A stretch of 64,000 bases of DNA, from positions 620,001 through 684,000 of the forward strand of contig OY744463.1 in NCBI GenBank assembly GCA_963556145.1, given 5' to 3'. Shown one piece after another: positions 51,252 to 61,299 of the stretch. The translations under genes and the position numbers were made by a program. The DNA comes from Hygrocybe punicea. Taxonomy: Eukaryota > Basidiomycota > Agaricomycetes > Agaricales > Hygrophoraceae. Within the stretch, counting starts at the first letter, position 1; each line of letters opens with the position of its first letter. The notes below the pieces were generated by a model that worked only from the letters and a program-made list of their open reading frames with translations, searched no databases and was not told the origin of the DNA.

Positions 51252-52651
51252 TAGTGTTGCCGAAGTTTGGTTTGGTCTGGTTTTTCGACTTTTTTGGAAA
51301 ACCAGAACTGAAACCATTGGTTCAGTTCAGCCAAATGCTGAACCAGAACCAGAACCACATCGAATGGTTTCAACGCGTTCGGTCTGTGTTCGAACGCGGT
51401 TTGAACCGTGAACCAACCTCCAAATCTCCTTGTGAAGACCAGGCACACATCAATTGATATGGCGCTGGGTTTCACGAGGGTAGCAGGAGGTGGGATGGGA
51501 GGTGGGGTGGTTGTAGCTTCGGGCTGGGGCATCTTCGGGCCCGGTACGGTGCATTGGCGGGCGGATGGAGGTGGGATGGTCGAAGGCGTGGACCGTGCCT
51601 GTCTGCGGTGGTGGGGAAAATTCAACAGCAAACGAAAAAAGACTTACCTGGTGACCGGGGGTGGGTGCACCACTCTCCCGGCCAGTTCTCTTGCTTTCCG
51701 CGTTTTTGTTGTGCGTGGTTGTTGCCGTTGTTGGCCCTTTCCGCGTCCTTCTTCATCGTTGCCATGCCGAATTCCTTGCAAACGACGTCTGTGCATCTGT
51801 TGACGCGTCAGCCCGGGTTTGCGAGGTGTGTAGTTAGCAAGTTGTCAACGGGTTAAAGCTAGTGTATGTACCTGGGCTGGTAGGTGGGTGCACCACCCTC
51901 CCAGCCTTCAACTTCCCTGTCGTCGTCGTCGTCATTGTCGTCGTGTTGGTGGTGTTGTAGGCGGCAGTGGTCGTGATCATCCATGTTTGAGGTGGCAGGT
52001 TGCTGCTGCCGCCGGTGTTGCTCTGCTGCTGCTGCCGGCATTGCTGTTGCTGTTGCTGCTGCTGCTGCTGTTGCGGTTGCGGTTGCGGTTGCTGCTGCTG
52101 CTGTTGCAGTTGCAGTTGCAGTTGCTGCTGCTGCGGTTGCGGTTGCTGTCGCTGGGGATCATTTGGCCGTCATCGTCATCGGGGTGGTGGCATTGGTGGT
52201 GTTGCCACTGCCGTTGCTGCCACTGCTGCTGCTGCCATTGATTCACTCCGACTCGCATTGGAATGCGAGGGAGGTTGTTGGGTGAAGTCAACCGCGGGCG
52301 CCTTATTTATGTGGTCAAGGTGGGCCCCGTGGGGCCGTTCTATGTAAGAAAATGTCAGTAAAATATAATATGAAGCCATTACTTACCGTGGTTGTTGAGT
52401 AACATTAGTGTTGAGTCGAAATTGGGGTGTCGCGCGAGTATGTTTAAGGTCACATGACCTAAGTTCACGTGACTGCATAGAAAAAAATGTGAAAAATTAA
52501 GTATCTAAATGAGTATCTACGTAGGTGACTATACATTACGGTTCACGGTTTGAACCGCATGTCAGTGCCAGAACCACAAACCTAACCAGCGGTTTGGTTC
52601 ACGGTTCAAACCGGGTTCGGATCGGTTCCGAACCGAACTTCGGCATCACTA
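51252..52651. mobile_element. Non-autonomous hAT-type element B
   Basis: The 1400-bp element has ends TAGTGTTGCCGAAGTTTGG (left) and, inverted, TAGTGATGCCGAAGTTCGG (right). It is flanked by a perfect 8-bp duplication ATGCAGCA (51244-51251 and 52652-52659). Subterminal regions carry many GGTTC/GAACC repeats. The interior includes CTG/TTG microsatellite DNA (52008-52165) and a segment with splice-like signals near 52340-52390, shared with element C. No transposase is encoded. It sits in a Tnp2-like coding frame. Confidence 0.92.
52008..52165. repeat. CTG/TTG trinucleotide repeat in hAT B
   Basis: Interrupted CTG, GTT and GCGGTT repeats open long low-complexity frames on both strands (Cys/Leu/Ala runs on one, Asn/Ser runs on the other). 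These frames are a by-product of the repeat. Confidence 0.75.
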
Positions 52652-52980
52652 ATGCAGCAGACTCACCAGCATCACTGAAGTGCTCTGAATGCGACATCTC
52701 ATTATTCAAGTTTTGGGATGCCAGTGCAGGTGATTCTTCCTGGAAAACTTCAACCCCAATCCTTCAGTGCCCTCAATGTCCAATTTCCGACCAACTTCCT
52801 TGGATTCTCAATCAAGTAGGAATTGAAGAAGCTTGTGAAGCATGGCATTTCCAAAAACCTAAACCAGGGGTCAAAACCACAATCATGGATGGCAAGATCT
52901 GGCAGAGTCTCAAGGGTGCTGACAGAAAATCATTCTTTGATAACAGCCCTGACCAAGAGAAATTAGCCTTTTATCTTTGA

Positions 52981-55599
52981 GATCCCCTGCGAGTTTGTAA
53001 CTCCACATCCCATGAGTAAATAGAGCTAAATCATACCCTTTGGGATCACCTGTAGCTCCTCATGTCTGAGAACAAGCTAGCATTACCAGCAGTAGCCACA
53101 ACAGCATAAAATGCTACCAAAATGGCTCATAACTATTTAGCTGTACTGTAACAATATGTATGTCTGTAGAAGGAGATTGTGAAGAAATATGTTGGAGATT
53201 TTTATTATAATGATGAAGACTATGTAGGTTAGAATACTGTTAATGGAGAGATGTATGGACAAATTCTTGAGATAGTCATTAGGCCAGGGCCAGCCTGAGA
53301 TGGCCTGGCCCTAGAGGGTCAGGGTCAGGGTCAGGGTCAGTCAAAAACAGGTTGGCCCTAGCCCAGTCCAGCCCCTGGACAGTGTAGTCATGTGAGACAC
53401 CAGCACTTGAGACAGTTAGCATGTTTTGAGGTGCTGGAAGGGTCAATAAAATCAATGAATTGTTAGAAATATTCACAGAAGTCCGCCACAATTATGTCTT
53501 GAATGTGCCATACTAGCACAGGTGTAGGATATCCATGACAATGTGGAAATTCATTGCTGGTCTGTTGAGTTTACCTAAATTTGGGTTGTCACAACTTTCT
53601 GCACAATGTAGCACCTTAGGATTTGCACTATCAATCACGAAAGAATTCATGAACATCAACCAATATGGTGTGATTATGGGGATAAAGTAAATTAGTACAA
53701 AATCTACAACTGACCATGCTGGTGCCTCTGATTTGCCCACACTCTGTCTCACTGCCAAAAATACCTACAATTCTGTACATACCAGGCAGGAAAATATTTC
53801 TGAGCACTTCCAAGAAATGCTAGAACAGATACTTAGCCAGATCCCAACTGCAGGTAATGGAATCTCACATCCAAGAACCAGGGGACAACACTGGTAAGCA
53901 GAGTTTGAATAGTGTGTCTCAGGTGGTGGTCTGCATCTTGCAAGACTTCTGCCTTGTTCACCTTTGGTATCCTCAACAACACTATTTATTTTAGTTATGG
54001 TTGTTGGGAGACATTTTACTCCACCATACAATGAACTGTAGATACTTAATTTTGTGGGGTGTCACGCAGTTTTTCAATTGTCGGAAAGTGTCTCATGTGA
54101 TGGGTAATGACTGTACTGGTGATAAAATGACTGGAAAAATATGTCTGTACAGTATGAAGACTGAGACATGCAAAAGTTAATTTGTGTCAAATTCAGTTCA
54201 GTTAGTGCTTAAATATAAGTATTAATTCTGGATGAGTTCTTCATTTCTAAACAACTATGATATATATCAAAGCAGGGCCTTATTTTGCTGTAAATACTCA
54301 GAAGTGTAAGCTTATTGATCACAATTTTTCTATTATTTTATCACCAACAGGACTTCAGTTAATTGAGTTTAAAAAATAATTTTACTCAAGTCTAATGGAC
54401 AAGAGCCCATGCTGCTGTCGCCTCACGCTTCGCACTTGTGCAGCTTCACCATATCCCCCATTTCAGGCATAAGTCCCTACTGACAGGCGTATCCCCTTTA
54501 TGATAAGGTGTATCAACCTCCCTACCTCCAGGAAGCCAAACATGCTGAGAAACAGGAGTTGTCTCACCCTCCTGTTTCCTCACCACATTGGCTCACCCAG
54601 AGTAAAGATTCTTTTTTATCATGTTCACCCACCTCCCTCCTCTGTTACATTTTGTTTGTGCACCTGATTGTACGGCACAAATGTACTTCAAATTATAAAA
54701 AATCCTTTTATGGACTTGCCCCTCTCCTGGCTCCAAGCCGGAAGGGACAAGCTCTGATTCTTGCTATTCCTCATGCACCACATAAGCAGAGTTGATTAGC
54801 CATCAAGTTCAAGTTATTCTTCCCGGCGAACTCACTCCAACTGGTTAATCCTCATGTGCAATTTAAGCTAGACTGTCCATGGGCAGGGCCAAGGGCCAAG
54901 TCAGTAAACAGCTGGCCCTGGCCTGGCCCTCTCAGATGTCAGGGGTACAAGTATGTGGTTTAGCTTACTCTAACCATACATGCTGTAGCATTTCCCAAAA
55001 CACCAAGCTTATATAGTTAGTTGCCACTTGGGATCCCCATAGGTTCATAACTCCATAGTATAAAAAGCTACCAAAAATGGCTCATGACTATCTAGCTATA
55101 CCTAGAACTTGAACCTGTATAGCTGAGCACATGCACTGATGATCCTTGATAATTCAAATAAAGAAATTCAAATTTAGTGGACTGCAAAAGCTACACGCTG
55201 GATATACAGATAAAAGGCTTAGTATGGAAGGAGAGATTATAAAGAAATATATTGGAGATTTGACTTTAATAATGACTGTAGATTAAAATACTGTTAATGG
55301 AGAGCATGTATGGACAGATTGTTGAGCATGTATGGAAAAATTTTTGAGATAGAGGGCCAGGGCTGACCCAGGGCCGGCCCTGACCTGGCCCTTATTATCC
55401 AGGGCCAGGGCCAGCTGAAGGTGGACCGGACCTCAAGGGCATCAGCAAAAGTAAAAAATTAATCCACGACCATACATGGTCATGTAAGCGCTGCCTTCTT
55501 TGGAACCTTTGCCAGAATGTGAGCTGGTCTTGCAAGGGCTTTTCTATGAACTGGTCTATCTTGGCAAGATGTTGCCTTCTATGCCAAGGCTAACCAGAA
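52981..55599. other. Decayed repeat DNA with two copies of a GGGCCAGGG element
   Basis: No gene is recognised. Segments at about 53040-53400 and 54868-55440 are related: both contain GCTACCAAAA..TGGCTCAT, AATACTGTTAATGGAGAG and TTGAGATAG, followed by dense GGCCAGGGCC motifs. The right end of the first (…CTGGACAGTGTA) is roughly the inverse of the left end of the second (TAGACTGTCCATGGGC), suggesting a terminal inverted repeat. No target duplication was found. Confidence 0.5.
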
Positions 55600-56097
55600 T
55601 AGTGTTGCCGAAGTTCGGTTCAGTCCAGTTTTTCACTATTTTTGAAAAACTGGAACTGGAACCGTCGGTTTGGTTCAGCCAAATGCCACACTGGAACCAG
55701 AACCGCATTGAACGGTTTCAAGGCGTTCGGTCTGCATTCAAACGCAGTTCGAACTGTGAACCATCCTCCAACTACCTCATGCGGGCCAGACGCGGCTGTC
55801 ACCCTCGCGAGGTAGATGGGGGTGCCTCATGTGAGGCCATGGCCCTTAACCCACCAGTTTCCATGACTTGGGGCACCACATACCTCGCGCGGGCCAGACA
55901 CGTGTCAATTGACGCAGTTGTCACCCTCACGAGGTAGATGGGGGGCCATCCTCATTGCCATCGTCGTTGGATGTGGGGCCGTCATTGGTTGGGCTGTTGG
56001 TGTCCATTGGGGGGACATCATCGTCGTGTTGGTGTTGGTGTTGTAAGTCGTGGTGGAGGCGGCAGTGGTCGTGATCATCCGCGTTGGAGGCAGCAGG

Positions 56098-56185
56098 TTG
56101 CTGCTGCTGCCGGTGTTGCTCTGCTGCTGCTGCTGCTGCTGCTGTTGCTGTTGCCGCTGCTGCTGCTGCTGTTGCAGTTGCTGTC
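56098..56185. repeat. CTG-rich microsatellite in hAT C
   Basis: A near-continuous GCTGCTGCTGTT run, equivalent to 52008-52165 in hAT B. Confidence 0.75.
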
Positions 56186-56279
56186 GCTGGGGGTAATTTG
56201 GCCGTTGTCATCATTGTCGTTGTCGTTGTCATTGTCGTTGTCGTCAGGGTGGTGGCATTGGTGGTGTTGCCACTGCCGT

Positions 56280-56436
56280 TGTAGTAGTTGTGCCTGGACA
56301 GTCACGTGATAGAGTTCCCACGGTTCGTCGTAGTCAGTAGCTGATCTGATGTAGTAGACAGTTCCCATCCTAGTCTTTCCAGGCTTTCCAGCTAGACTCT
56401 GTCGGAGAGTCCCTCAGCAGCCTCCGACCCTCTCCA
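56280..56436 (+). repeat. 5' LTR of the gag-only element
   Basis: 157 bp, starts TGTAGTAGTTGTGCC, ends CTCTCCA. It is followed three bases later by TGGTCATGAGAGCGGC, a possible primer site beginning with TGG, though the tRNA is not identified. Confidence 0.88.
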
Positions 56437-56676
56437 ACGTGGTCATGAGAGCGGCTTCGAATCCTGCCAGCAATTCTTCGTGACTGCCCACATTTTCTCC
56501 TTTTTCTGGCCATTTCCTACACTTTTCGAGCCCTAGAACATTTCCGAGCGCTGAGAACCGAGCCCCTTATTCCAACACCCGAGAACTTTCAGAACCCTGA
56601 GCACCGAGAACCGAGCACCGAGAACTTCCAGAACCCGAGCACCGAGCACTGAGAACTTTTCACATTTTATTTCACC

Positions 56677-58326
56677 ATGACAAACAAAAAGAAAACCACA
56701 AAAAAATCGTCGACTGCTAGCGCTATGGACCAACGCGAACCTACACCCACCATTTCGGGTTCCCAGTTTCAAGACGGCGCAATCATGCGCATTAAAGACA
56801 TGGAAAAACTTCTGTCATCAGTCCTCGAAAAAGGCAGAGCCCAGGGCATCGCGGAAGAACGCGCTTGCTGGGAGCGTTCTACAGCACCCATCGTCGCCTG
56901 CACATCCACCCAGTTAGCCCCACCAACTCACATATCAGCGTCAACGCAGACGAACGCAGCAACGCAGCCAGAGCCGCTCACTGGCACTTCCATCTCGACA
57001 CAAACGGAGCCGCGCATCCGTGCATGCGCGTCAACACAAACGCCGGCATCGATGTTGACGCCAATGGCACCCAGCAACGCGTCTGCGCCCCCACAAGCTG
57101 CCACACGTATGCACGCGTCCGCGTCAACGCAAACGACGCCGCCAGCTGCTGTTTCCACAGCAACCCAACAGCAACCACCCTCCACCACCTCCCCGTCAAG
57201 CCAGACGGCCCCATCCACACGTGAAAAGACGTCCCCGCATGACCCAACACGCCCGCCATCCCCTGAAACAACCGCGCGCATCCCAACACGCGCCCCCTCG
57301 CCCAGCACTGAACGCAAGACGCACCGCGCGTCAACGCCCACCCAAACACATATGTTCTCGCGTGAATACGCGTCCCACCACGCCCCAACACGTCCGTCTT
57401 CACCGACGACGATGGCCGTTGCACCAGACCGCGCCACGTCACCAGAACCGGCCCCAACCAGTCCCCACTCACCTAAAGCAGGCGCGCGAGTGTTAACGCC
57501 GCCGCCCTCCCAAGGACCACCATCCCCACCAAAGACCGCATCCATACACGCGTCAGAACGCAATTCCAACGCGCCGGCACCAGTACCCAACCAGTTTACG
57601 CCCCCACAGGCCCAAAATCCCGTGCCTGTGCACCAAGACGCGCCCAGACATGCCCCAGACCCCGTTTTTCCCCCAGGTCTATACCCACGTGTGCCCACGT
57701 CAGCCTGGAACCACAACGTCGCCCCCAGGAAGTCGCAAGCGCGAGCCCCATGTCCAGACGACGTCGAAATGCGAGCCGATGTGTATGCGAGGAACAGGGA
57801 GACACAGACGGCGAGGGTAGCTGAGATGAGCGAGGAAATCCCGGCGATGAGCAATGATACGTGCCTAGACGACAGGAAGGGCCAACGAGGGACCACGAAT
57901 GGCCCGATTCGCATGTCCACCCCCACCTCGGTGATTGTACCCCCACCCACACCTGCCCCTACGCAATTCGACTGGGCCAAGGAATCGGCCAGCATTCCCA
58001 TATATCCAACCATCCCAACGCGAACCCCACGCGACCTTTCGACCCTCCGTTCCAACACCACCGGAAAGCCGTTTTCCACCCTACGGCGCCGTGCTCGACG
58101 ACGTAACTGCCCACGTCCCCGACAAACTTTTGTCACCCCCATTGGTCCCATCTGGTCTCGGAGCCACCCGCGAGGCATTGGGCCTGGCCGGCCAACCATC
58201 ACACAACCCTTCGTACCCGCCAGCTCAAAACCAACCAACCCAGCGATTCTCGATTGGGATCGTGACCCCCGCCTTCGTGATTTGAGTCGGGCGCTCATAG
58301 CTTTGGGCTGGACAAGGCCTAGGTAG
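56677..58326 (+). CDS. Gag-like protein of the small LTR element
   Basis: The frame has 549 residues, starting at the ATG at 56677, 240 bp after the 5' LTR. Residues 1-15 are Lys-rich. A short helix follows (MRIKDMEKLLSSVLEKGRA, about 28-46). Then comes a long Pro/Ser/Thr/Ala-rich region with repeated STQT motifs (about 65-240). The C-terminus reads WDRDPRLRDLSRALIALGW, a motif I associate with gag-like proteins of basidiomycete retroelements. There is no zinc knuckle. It presumably packages the element's RNA. The antisense strand is also open for 532 codons (58526-56928); the LTR orientation and the C-terminal motif favour the plus strand. Confidence 0.7.
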   Translation: MTNKKKTTKKSSTASAMDQREPTPTISGSQFQDGAIMRIKDMEKLLSSVLEKGRAQGIAEERACWERSTAPIVACTSTQLAPPTHISASTQTNAATQPEPLTGTSISTQTEPRIRACASTQTPASMLTPMAPSNASAPPQAATRMHASASTQTTPPAAVSTATQQQPPSTTSPSSQTAPSTREKTSPHDPTRPPSPETTARIPTRAPSPSTERKTHRASTPTQTHMFSREYASHHAPTRPSSPTTMAVAPDRATSPEPAPTSPHSPKAGARVLTPPPSQGPPSPPKTASIHASERNSNAPAPVPNQFTPPQAQNPVPVHQDAPRHAPDPVFPPGLYPRVPTSAWNHNVAPRKSQARAPCPDDVEMRADVYARNRETQTARVAEMSEEIPAMSNDTCLDDRKGQRGTTNGPIRMSTPTSVIVPPPTPAPTQFDWAKESASIPIYPTIPTRTPRDLSTLRSNTTGKPFSTLRRRARRRNCPRPRQTFVTPIGPIWSRSHPRGIGPGRPTITQPFVPASSKPTNPAILDWDRDPRLRDLSRALIALGWTRPR

Positions 58327-58377
58327 TGTAGTGCTTTCTTTCTGGACTGATTTTCTCTCTGTTTTGTTTGTTTTGTT

Positions 58378-58425
58378 CCCTTCCTTTCCCTTCCTTTCCC
58401 TTCCTTTCCCCTTCCCCTGTTTCTG
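58378..58425 (+). repeat. CCCTTCCTTT simple repeat
   Basis: Tandem pyrimidine units in the 3' untranslated part of the gag-only element. Confidence 0.7.
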
Positions 58426-58484
58426 TTCTTTGTTTTCCCTCTTGCTGATAGCGACGAGGGCGTCGCTACAAGAGGGGGGGCACT

Positions 58485-58641
58485 TGTAGTAGTTGTGCCT
58501 GGACAGTCACGTGATAGAGTTCTCACGGTTCGTCGTAGTCAGTAGCTGATCTGATGTAGTAGACAGTTCCCATCCTAGTCTTTCCAGGCTTTCCAGCTAG
58601 ACTCCATCGGAGAGTCCCTCAGCAGCCTCCGACCCTCTCCA
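58485..58641 (+). repeat. 3' LTR of the gag-only element
   Basis: 157 bp, with three differences from the 5' LTR (one C/T and two adjacent changes in the ACTCTGTCGG/ACTCCATCGG segment). Confidence 0.9.
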
Positions 58642-59141
58642 CCGTTGCTGCTGCTGCCACTGCTGCCATAGATTCACTCCGACTCGTGTTCCAACACGAG
58701 GGAGGTTGTTGGGTGGAGTTGACCGCAGGCGCCTTGATGCAGTCAAGGTGGGCCATGGGGGGCTGTTCTATGTAAGAAAATGTCAGTAAATTATGAAATG
58801 AAGCCATTACTTACCGTGGTTGTTGAGTAATGTTAGTGTTGAGTCGAAATTGAAGTCTCGCACAGTATGTTTGAGGTCACATGACCTATGTTCACATGAC
58901 TGCATACAAAAAAATGCGAAAAGTTGAGTATCTAAATGAGTATCTATGTAGGTAAATATATATTATGGTTTGCAGTTTGAACCATGTTTGAAGGCGGTTT
59001 GAACCACATGTCAGTGCCAGAACCGCAAACCGAACCAGCGGTTCAGTTCAGCCAAATAGCTGAACCAGAACTGAACTTCTGGTTTGGTTCGCGGTTCAAA
59101 CCAGGTTCGGATCGGTTCCGAACCGAACTTCGGCATCACTA

Positions 59142-59849
59142 AACCAGAAGTTGGGGCTCTTGCAAAAGACCCACTGAATCTGTATCACTTCCAAGGGCTT
59201 TGGCCAAATGCCTGCTTCTTCAAAGAACATTGCCTGACTGCCTGGCTCTTGCAGACCCCAGAAGGTTCCCCTCTTGTAGTAAATCACAATATGGGTAGGG
59301 AGTGAAAGGTCACACAATTATTGTAGTACAGTATCATACCCACGTGTTTCAATGAGACAAAAAACTGTTATCATTTCAAGGTACTGCACACAAATACAAA
59401 CCACAAACCACAACAAGACAAGACCCAGACACAAAGGAAATACCAGAACTAAGACAGTGAGACACAGCAAGGAGACAGCAAGGCATGAGGAGATGGCAAG
59501 ATAATGTTCGCAAGAAAACAGAGATGACAAGATGGTCAAATATGCGGTTTGAATGTAGAAATGGCCGCTATCAGGCATTCCGGGCCCAGGCAGCATGTTG
59601 AGCAGCTAGGGTTCAAACTCCAGAAGTTTTGTTTGCTTTGCATTTGGCTTGACTGGTTCAGTGTCATGCTTTGGCTCCAAAAACTTGACTAAGGCCCTAT
59701 CAGTAAAAAACCATGGCATCTGCGAAAACTTACTTTTCCCACCACTCAAGAGTCACTTCACTCCATTGGCATTGGCCCTCAGGTTCATTGAAGAGATCAA
59801 CAATATTCTTGAAGAAATCAATTGCATTGAAGTCACCATCCTCAACACT
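59142..59849. other. Flank of hAT C, coding traces only
   Basis: Removing hAT C and one target copy joins DVAFYAKANQ (55561-55599) to KLGLLQKTH before a stop, so the hAT landed in an older coding sequence, probably another transposase. A plus-strand frame at 59649-59870 has no recognised domain. Confidence 0.35.
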
Positions 59850-61150
59850 CCACTCCTCTTGGCCATTTAGCACCAACTAAGCCTGAGTTCTCATGCGTAA
59901 CAAATTTTTGGATGACAAAACTGAGACACTTACCAGAACTGCAATATATGCAATGCAATGTGGCGACGCTGATGTTATATTGTAGAGATCTGCAACTGAC
60001 TTCTTACCACTTGCTTTTCCAGGAGTAGCCTTCATCGCAGTCTGTGGTCCAGTGAAAATGTGCCGGAAGCACTAGGCCATTGAGGAGAAGAGTTAATTAG
60101 GCAGCAAAACTTAATCTTACCAAAACAAGGAAAGGTCCTCTGAGAAGGCCCTCATCAATAGCGTTTACGCTGTATCCTTCCTCAGGGTACAAGAATGAAG
60201 GCCAATTGTCTGCCATAATAAGGGTATTGACATCCCGAACATCATGGCAATATCTGAATTTAAAGAGTACTAGTCAATATTTAAATACAAAACATGGACT
60301 GCCTACTTTTCAGGGTCCTTGTCAAACTCATTTTGTTGAGCTGCGGGGACAGAGTAAACGGCCTGAAGCAGGGTGTGAGAACCCATGGTCACCCTTATTT
60401 CGGTTTGTTACACTAATTGGAGAGATTCTGACAACCTGTGGGATGTAAGACATAGACGCATAACGCAAGGTTCCGACATCATCTGTGCAAGTAAACCGGG
60501 CATGGCTTTCAAGCTGCAAATACACATCACAAAAAAAAGGCAAAGATATTAATGACTCACAAAAGAGATCAAATTATCAAAGGTATTAATGTTGCCCTTC
60601 TCCTCAAAGTACTTGAGTTGATCCTTGAGATCAGGTAAAAGTTCAAGAAGTGTGTTGAAAATATAGTTCACCTCGATATGATCGTCCTCGTTGCTGTATG
60701 CCATGACTGTAAAATGAGTGTAGAAATGAAATAAATCGACTTACAGGTCAGCAATAAGCTCATCCAAATCATCACCAAGTCCGTCGTTATTTCCCATTTG
60801 CATGCCAATCTGAAATACCTGCAACAAATTGACGAATGGGTTGAAAATGCAAGGGATGGCTCGTGCTATGCTCTTGTATGCGCCTAAATCATCTGAGCTT
60901 CTAAAAACAAAAGTGAGGAAATGGTCTATCTGGCTATATTGTACCTACTTGGGCCATTTCCAAGCTGATGAACCAGCAAGGAGCTTGCTGAGTCTCTGAA
61001 GACTGCGTTTTTGCCTGTGAGCATTGTCGACCTGTGTATAATCAGCAGAGTCGTTGCTGTCACTGGTGTTCTCATCATTGTTGCGTAGTTGCTTCTCCCT
61101 TCCATTGTGATCATTTCCTGAAATCTCAAGCCAATCAGAGGTGACTGGAC
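59850..61150 (-). pseudogene. DUF6698-type protein gene, probably frameshifted
   Basis: Minus-strand exon-like segments in order: QLRNNDENTSDSNDSADYTQ...SAWKWPK (about 61115-60952), SSDDLGAYKSIARAIPCIFNPF (from 60901), DDHIEVNYIFNTLLELLPDLK (about 60690), HARFTCTDDVGTLRYASMS...GDHGFSHPASGRLLCP (60512-60350), NWPSFLYPEEGYSVNAIDEGLLRGPFLVL (about 60210-60122) and FRHIFTGPQTA (about 60065). The order GF.HP.SGRLLCP, WP.FLY, GLLRG, RHIFTGP is that of the DUF6698 family, abundant in Agaricomycetes and of unknown function. One extra C in a CCCC run near 60350 shifts the frame, and one exon junction also does not keep frame, so this copy is likely inactive. It is divergent from the Plavaka gene. Confidence 0.55.
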
Positions 61151-61299
61151 TGGGGGATCATTGATGGTTTATCTTGCTTTGGCCAGTCACTGTGTTAGTC
61201 TTGCCATTCTTGGGAGGGCTGAATGGTGAGAGGTGGGCTTAGTAGCAGCAGCAGCAATCTTCGTCTTTGAATGATGGGGCATTTGGGGAGAAAACCTGA

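Larger units (their letters stand above)
48137..52980 (+). pseudogene. Tnp2-like (CACTA-type) transposase region, split by two hAT elements
   Basis: Coding traces on the plus strand occur at about 48845-49035, 50905-51050, 51190-51251 and 52652-52980, separated by hAT elements 49239-50901 and 51252-52651. The clearest part is FQIYPMCSKCHQIYA running into ADSPASLKCSECD once the second hAT and one target copy are removed. It then continues ILQCPQCP...GIEEACEAWHFQKP and IMDGKIWQSLKG...FFDNSP to a stop at 52980. Cys pairs followed by a DGK-W-L-G segment resemble the N-terminal part of Tnp2-type transposases of basidiomycetes. The catalytic part is absent. The family assignment is from memory and moderate. 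Confidence 0.45.
56280..58641 (+). mobile_element. Small LTR retroelement with a gag-like ORF only
   Basis: Two 157-bp LTRs (56280-56436 and 58485-58641; TGTAGTAG...CTCTCCA) differ at three positions. They enclose 2 kb with one 549-codon frame. A purine tract (AAGAGGGGGGG, about 58470-58480) precedes the 3' LTR. The flanks show a 4-bp duplication CCGT (56276-56279 and 58642-58645). There is no protease, integrase or reverse transcriptase, so it must use enzymes from another element. It is inserted in hAT C; related hAT B shows the same CCACTGCCGTTGCTG site uninterrupted. Confidence 0.9.
55600..59141. mobile_element. Non-autonomous hAT-type element C, containing an LTR element
   Basis: Ends are TAGTGTTGCCGAAGTTCGG (left) and, inverted, TAGTGATGCCGAAGTTCGG (right), with a perfect 8-bp duplication AACCAGAA (55592-55599 and 59142-59149). 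A 2362-bp LTR element (56280-58641) is inserted, so the hAT itself is about 1.18 kb. It belongs to the same subfamily as B, with the same end sequence, the CTG-rich centre and the GTAAGAAAATGTCAG segment. No transposase. Confidence 0.92.

Noticed and set aside
51888..52347. Ala/Leu/Cys- and Asn/Ser-rich frames in hAT B (and similar in C and A)
   Set aside because: They are translations of trinucleotide repeats in alternative frames, not conserved proteins.
49855..56185. CRISPR-like arrays in the repeat-rich segments
   Set aside because: The repeats are trinucleotide microsatellites with no spacer structure, in a eukaryotic genome.
56440..56475. A tRNA gene (TTCGAATC box after the 5' LTR)
   Set aside because: No A box, anticodon arm or paired acceptor stem can be built around it; it may be part of a primer binding site.
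56928..58526. A 532-codon minus-strand frame
   Set aside because: It lies antisense to the gag-like frame, crosses into the 3' LTR and has the composition of a GC-rich shadow frame.
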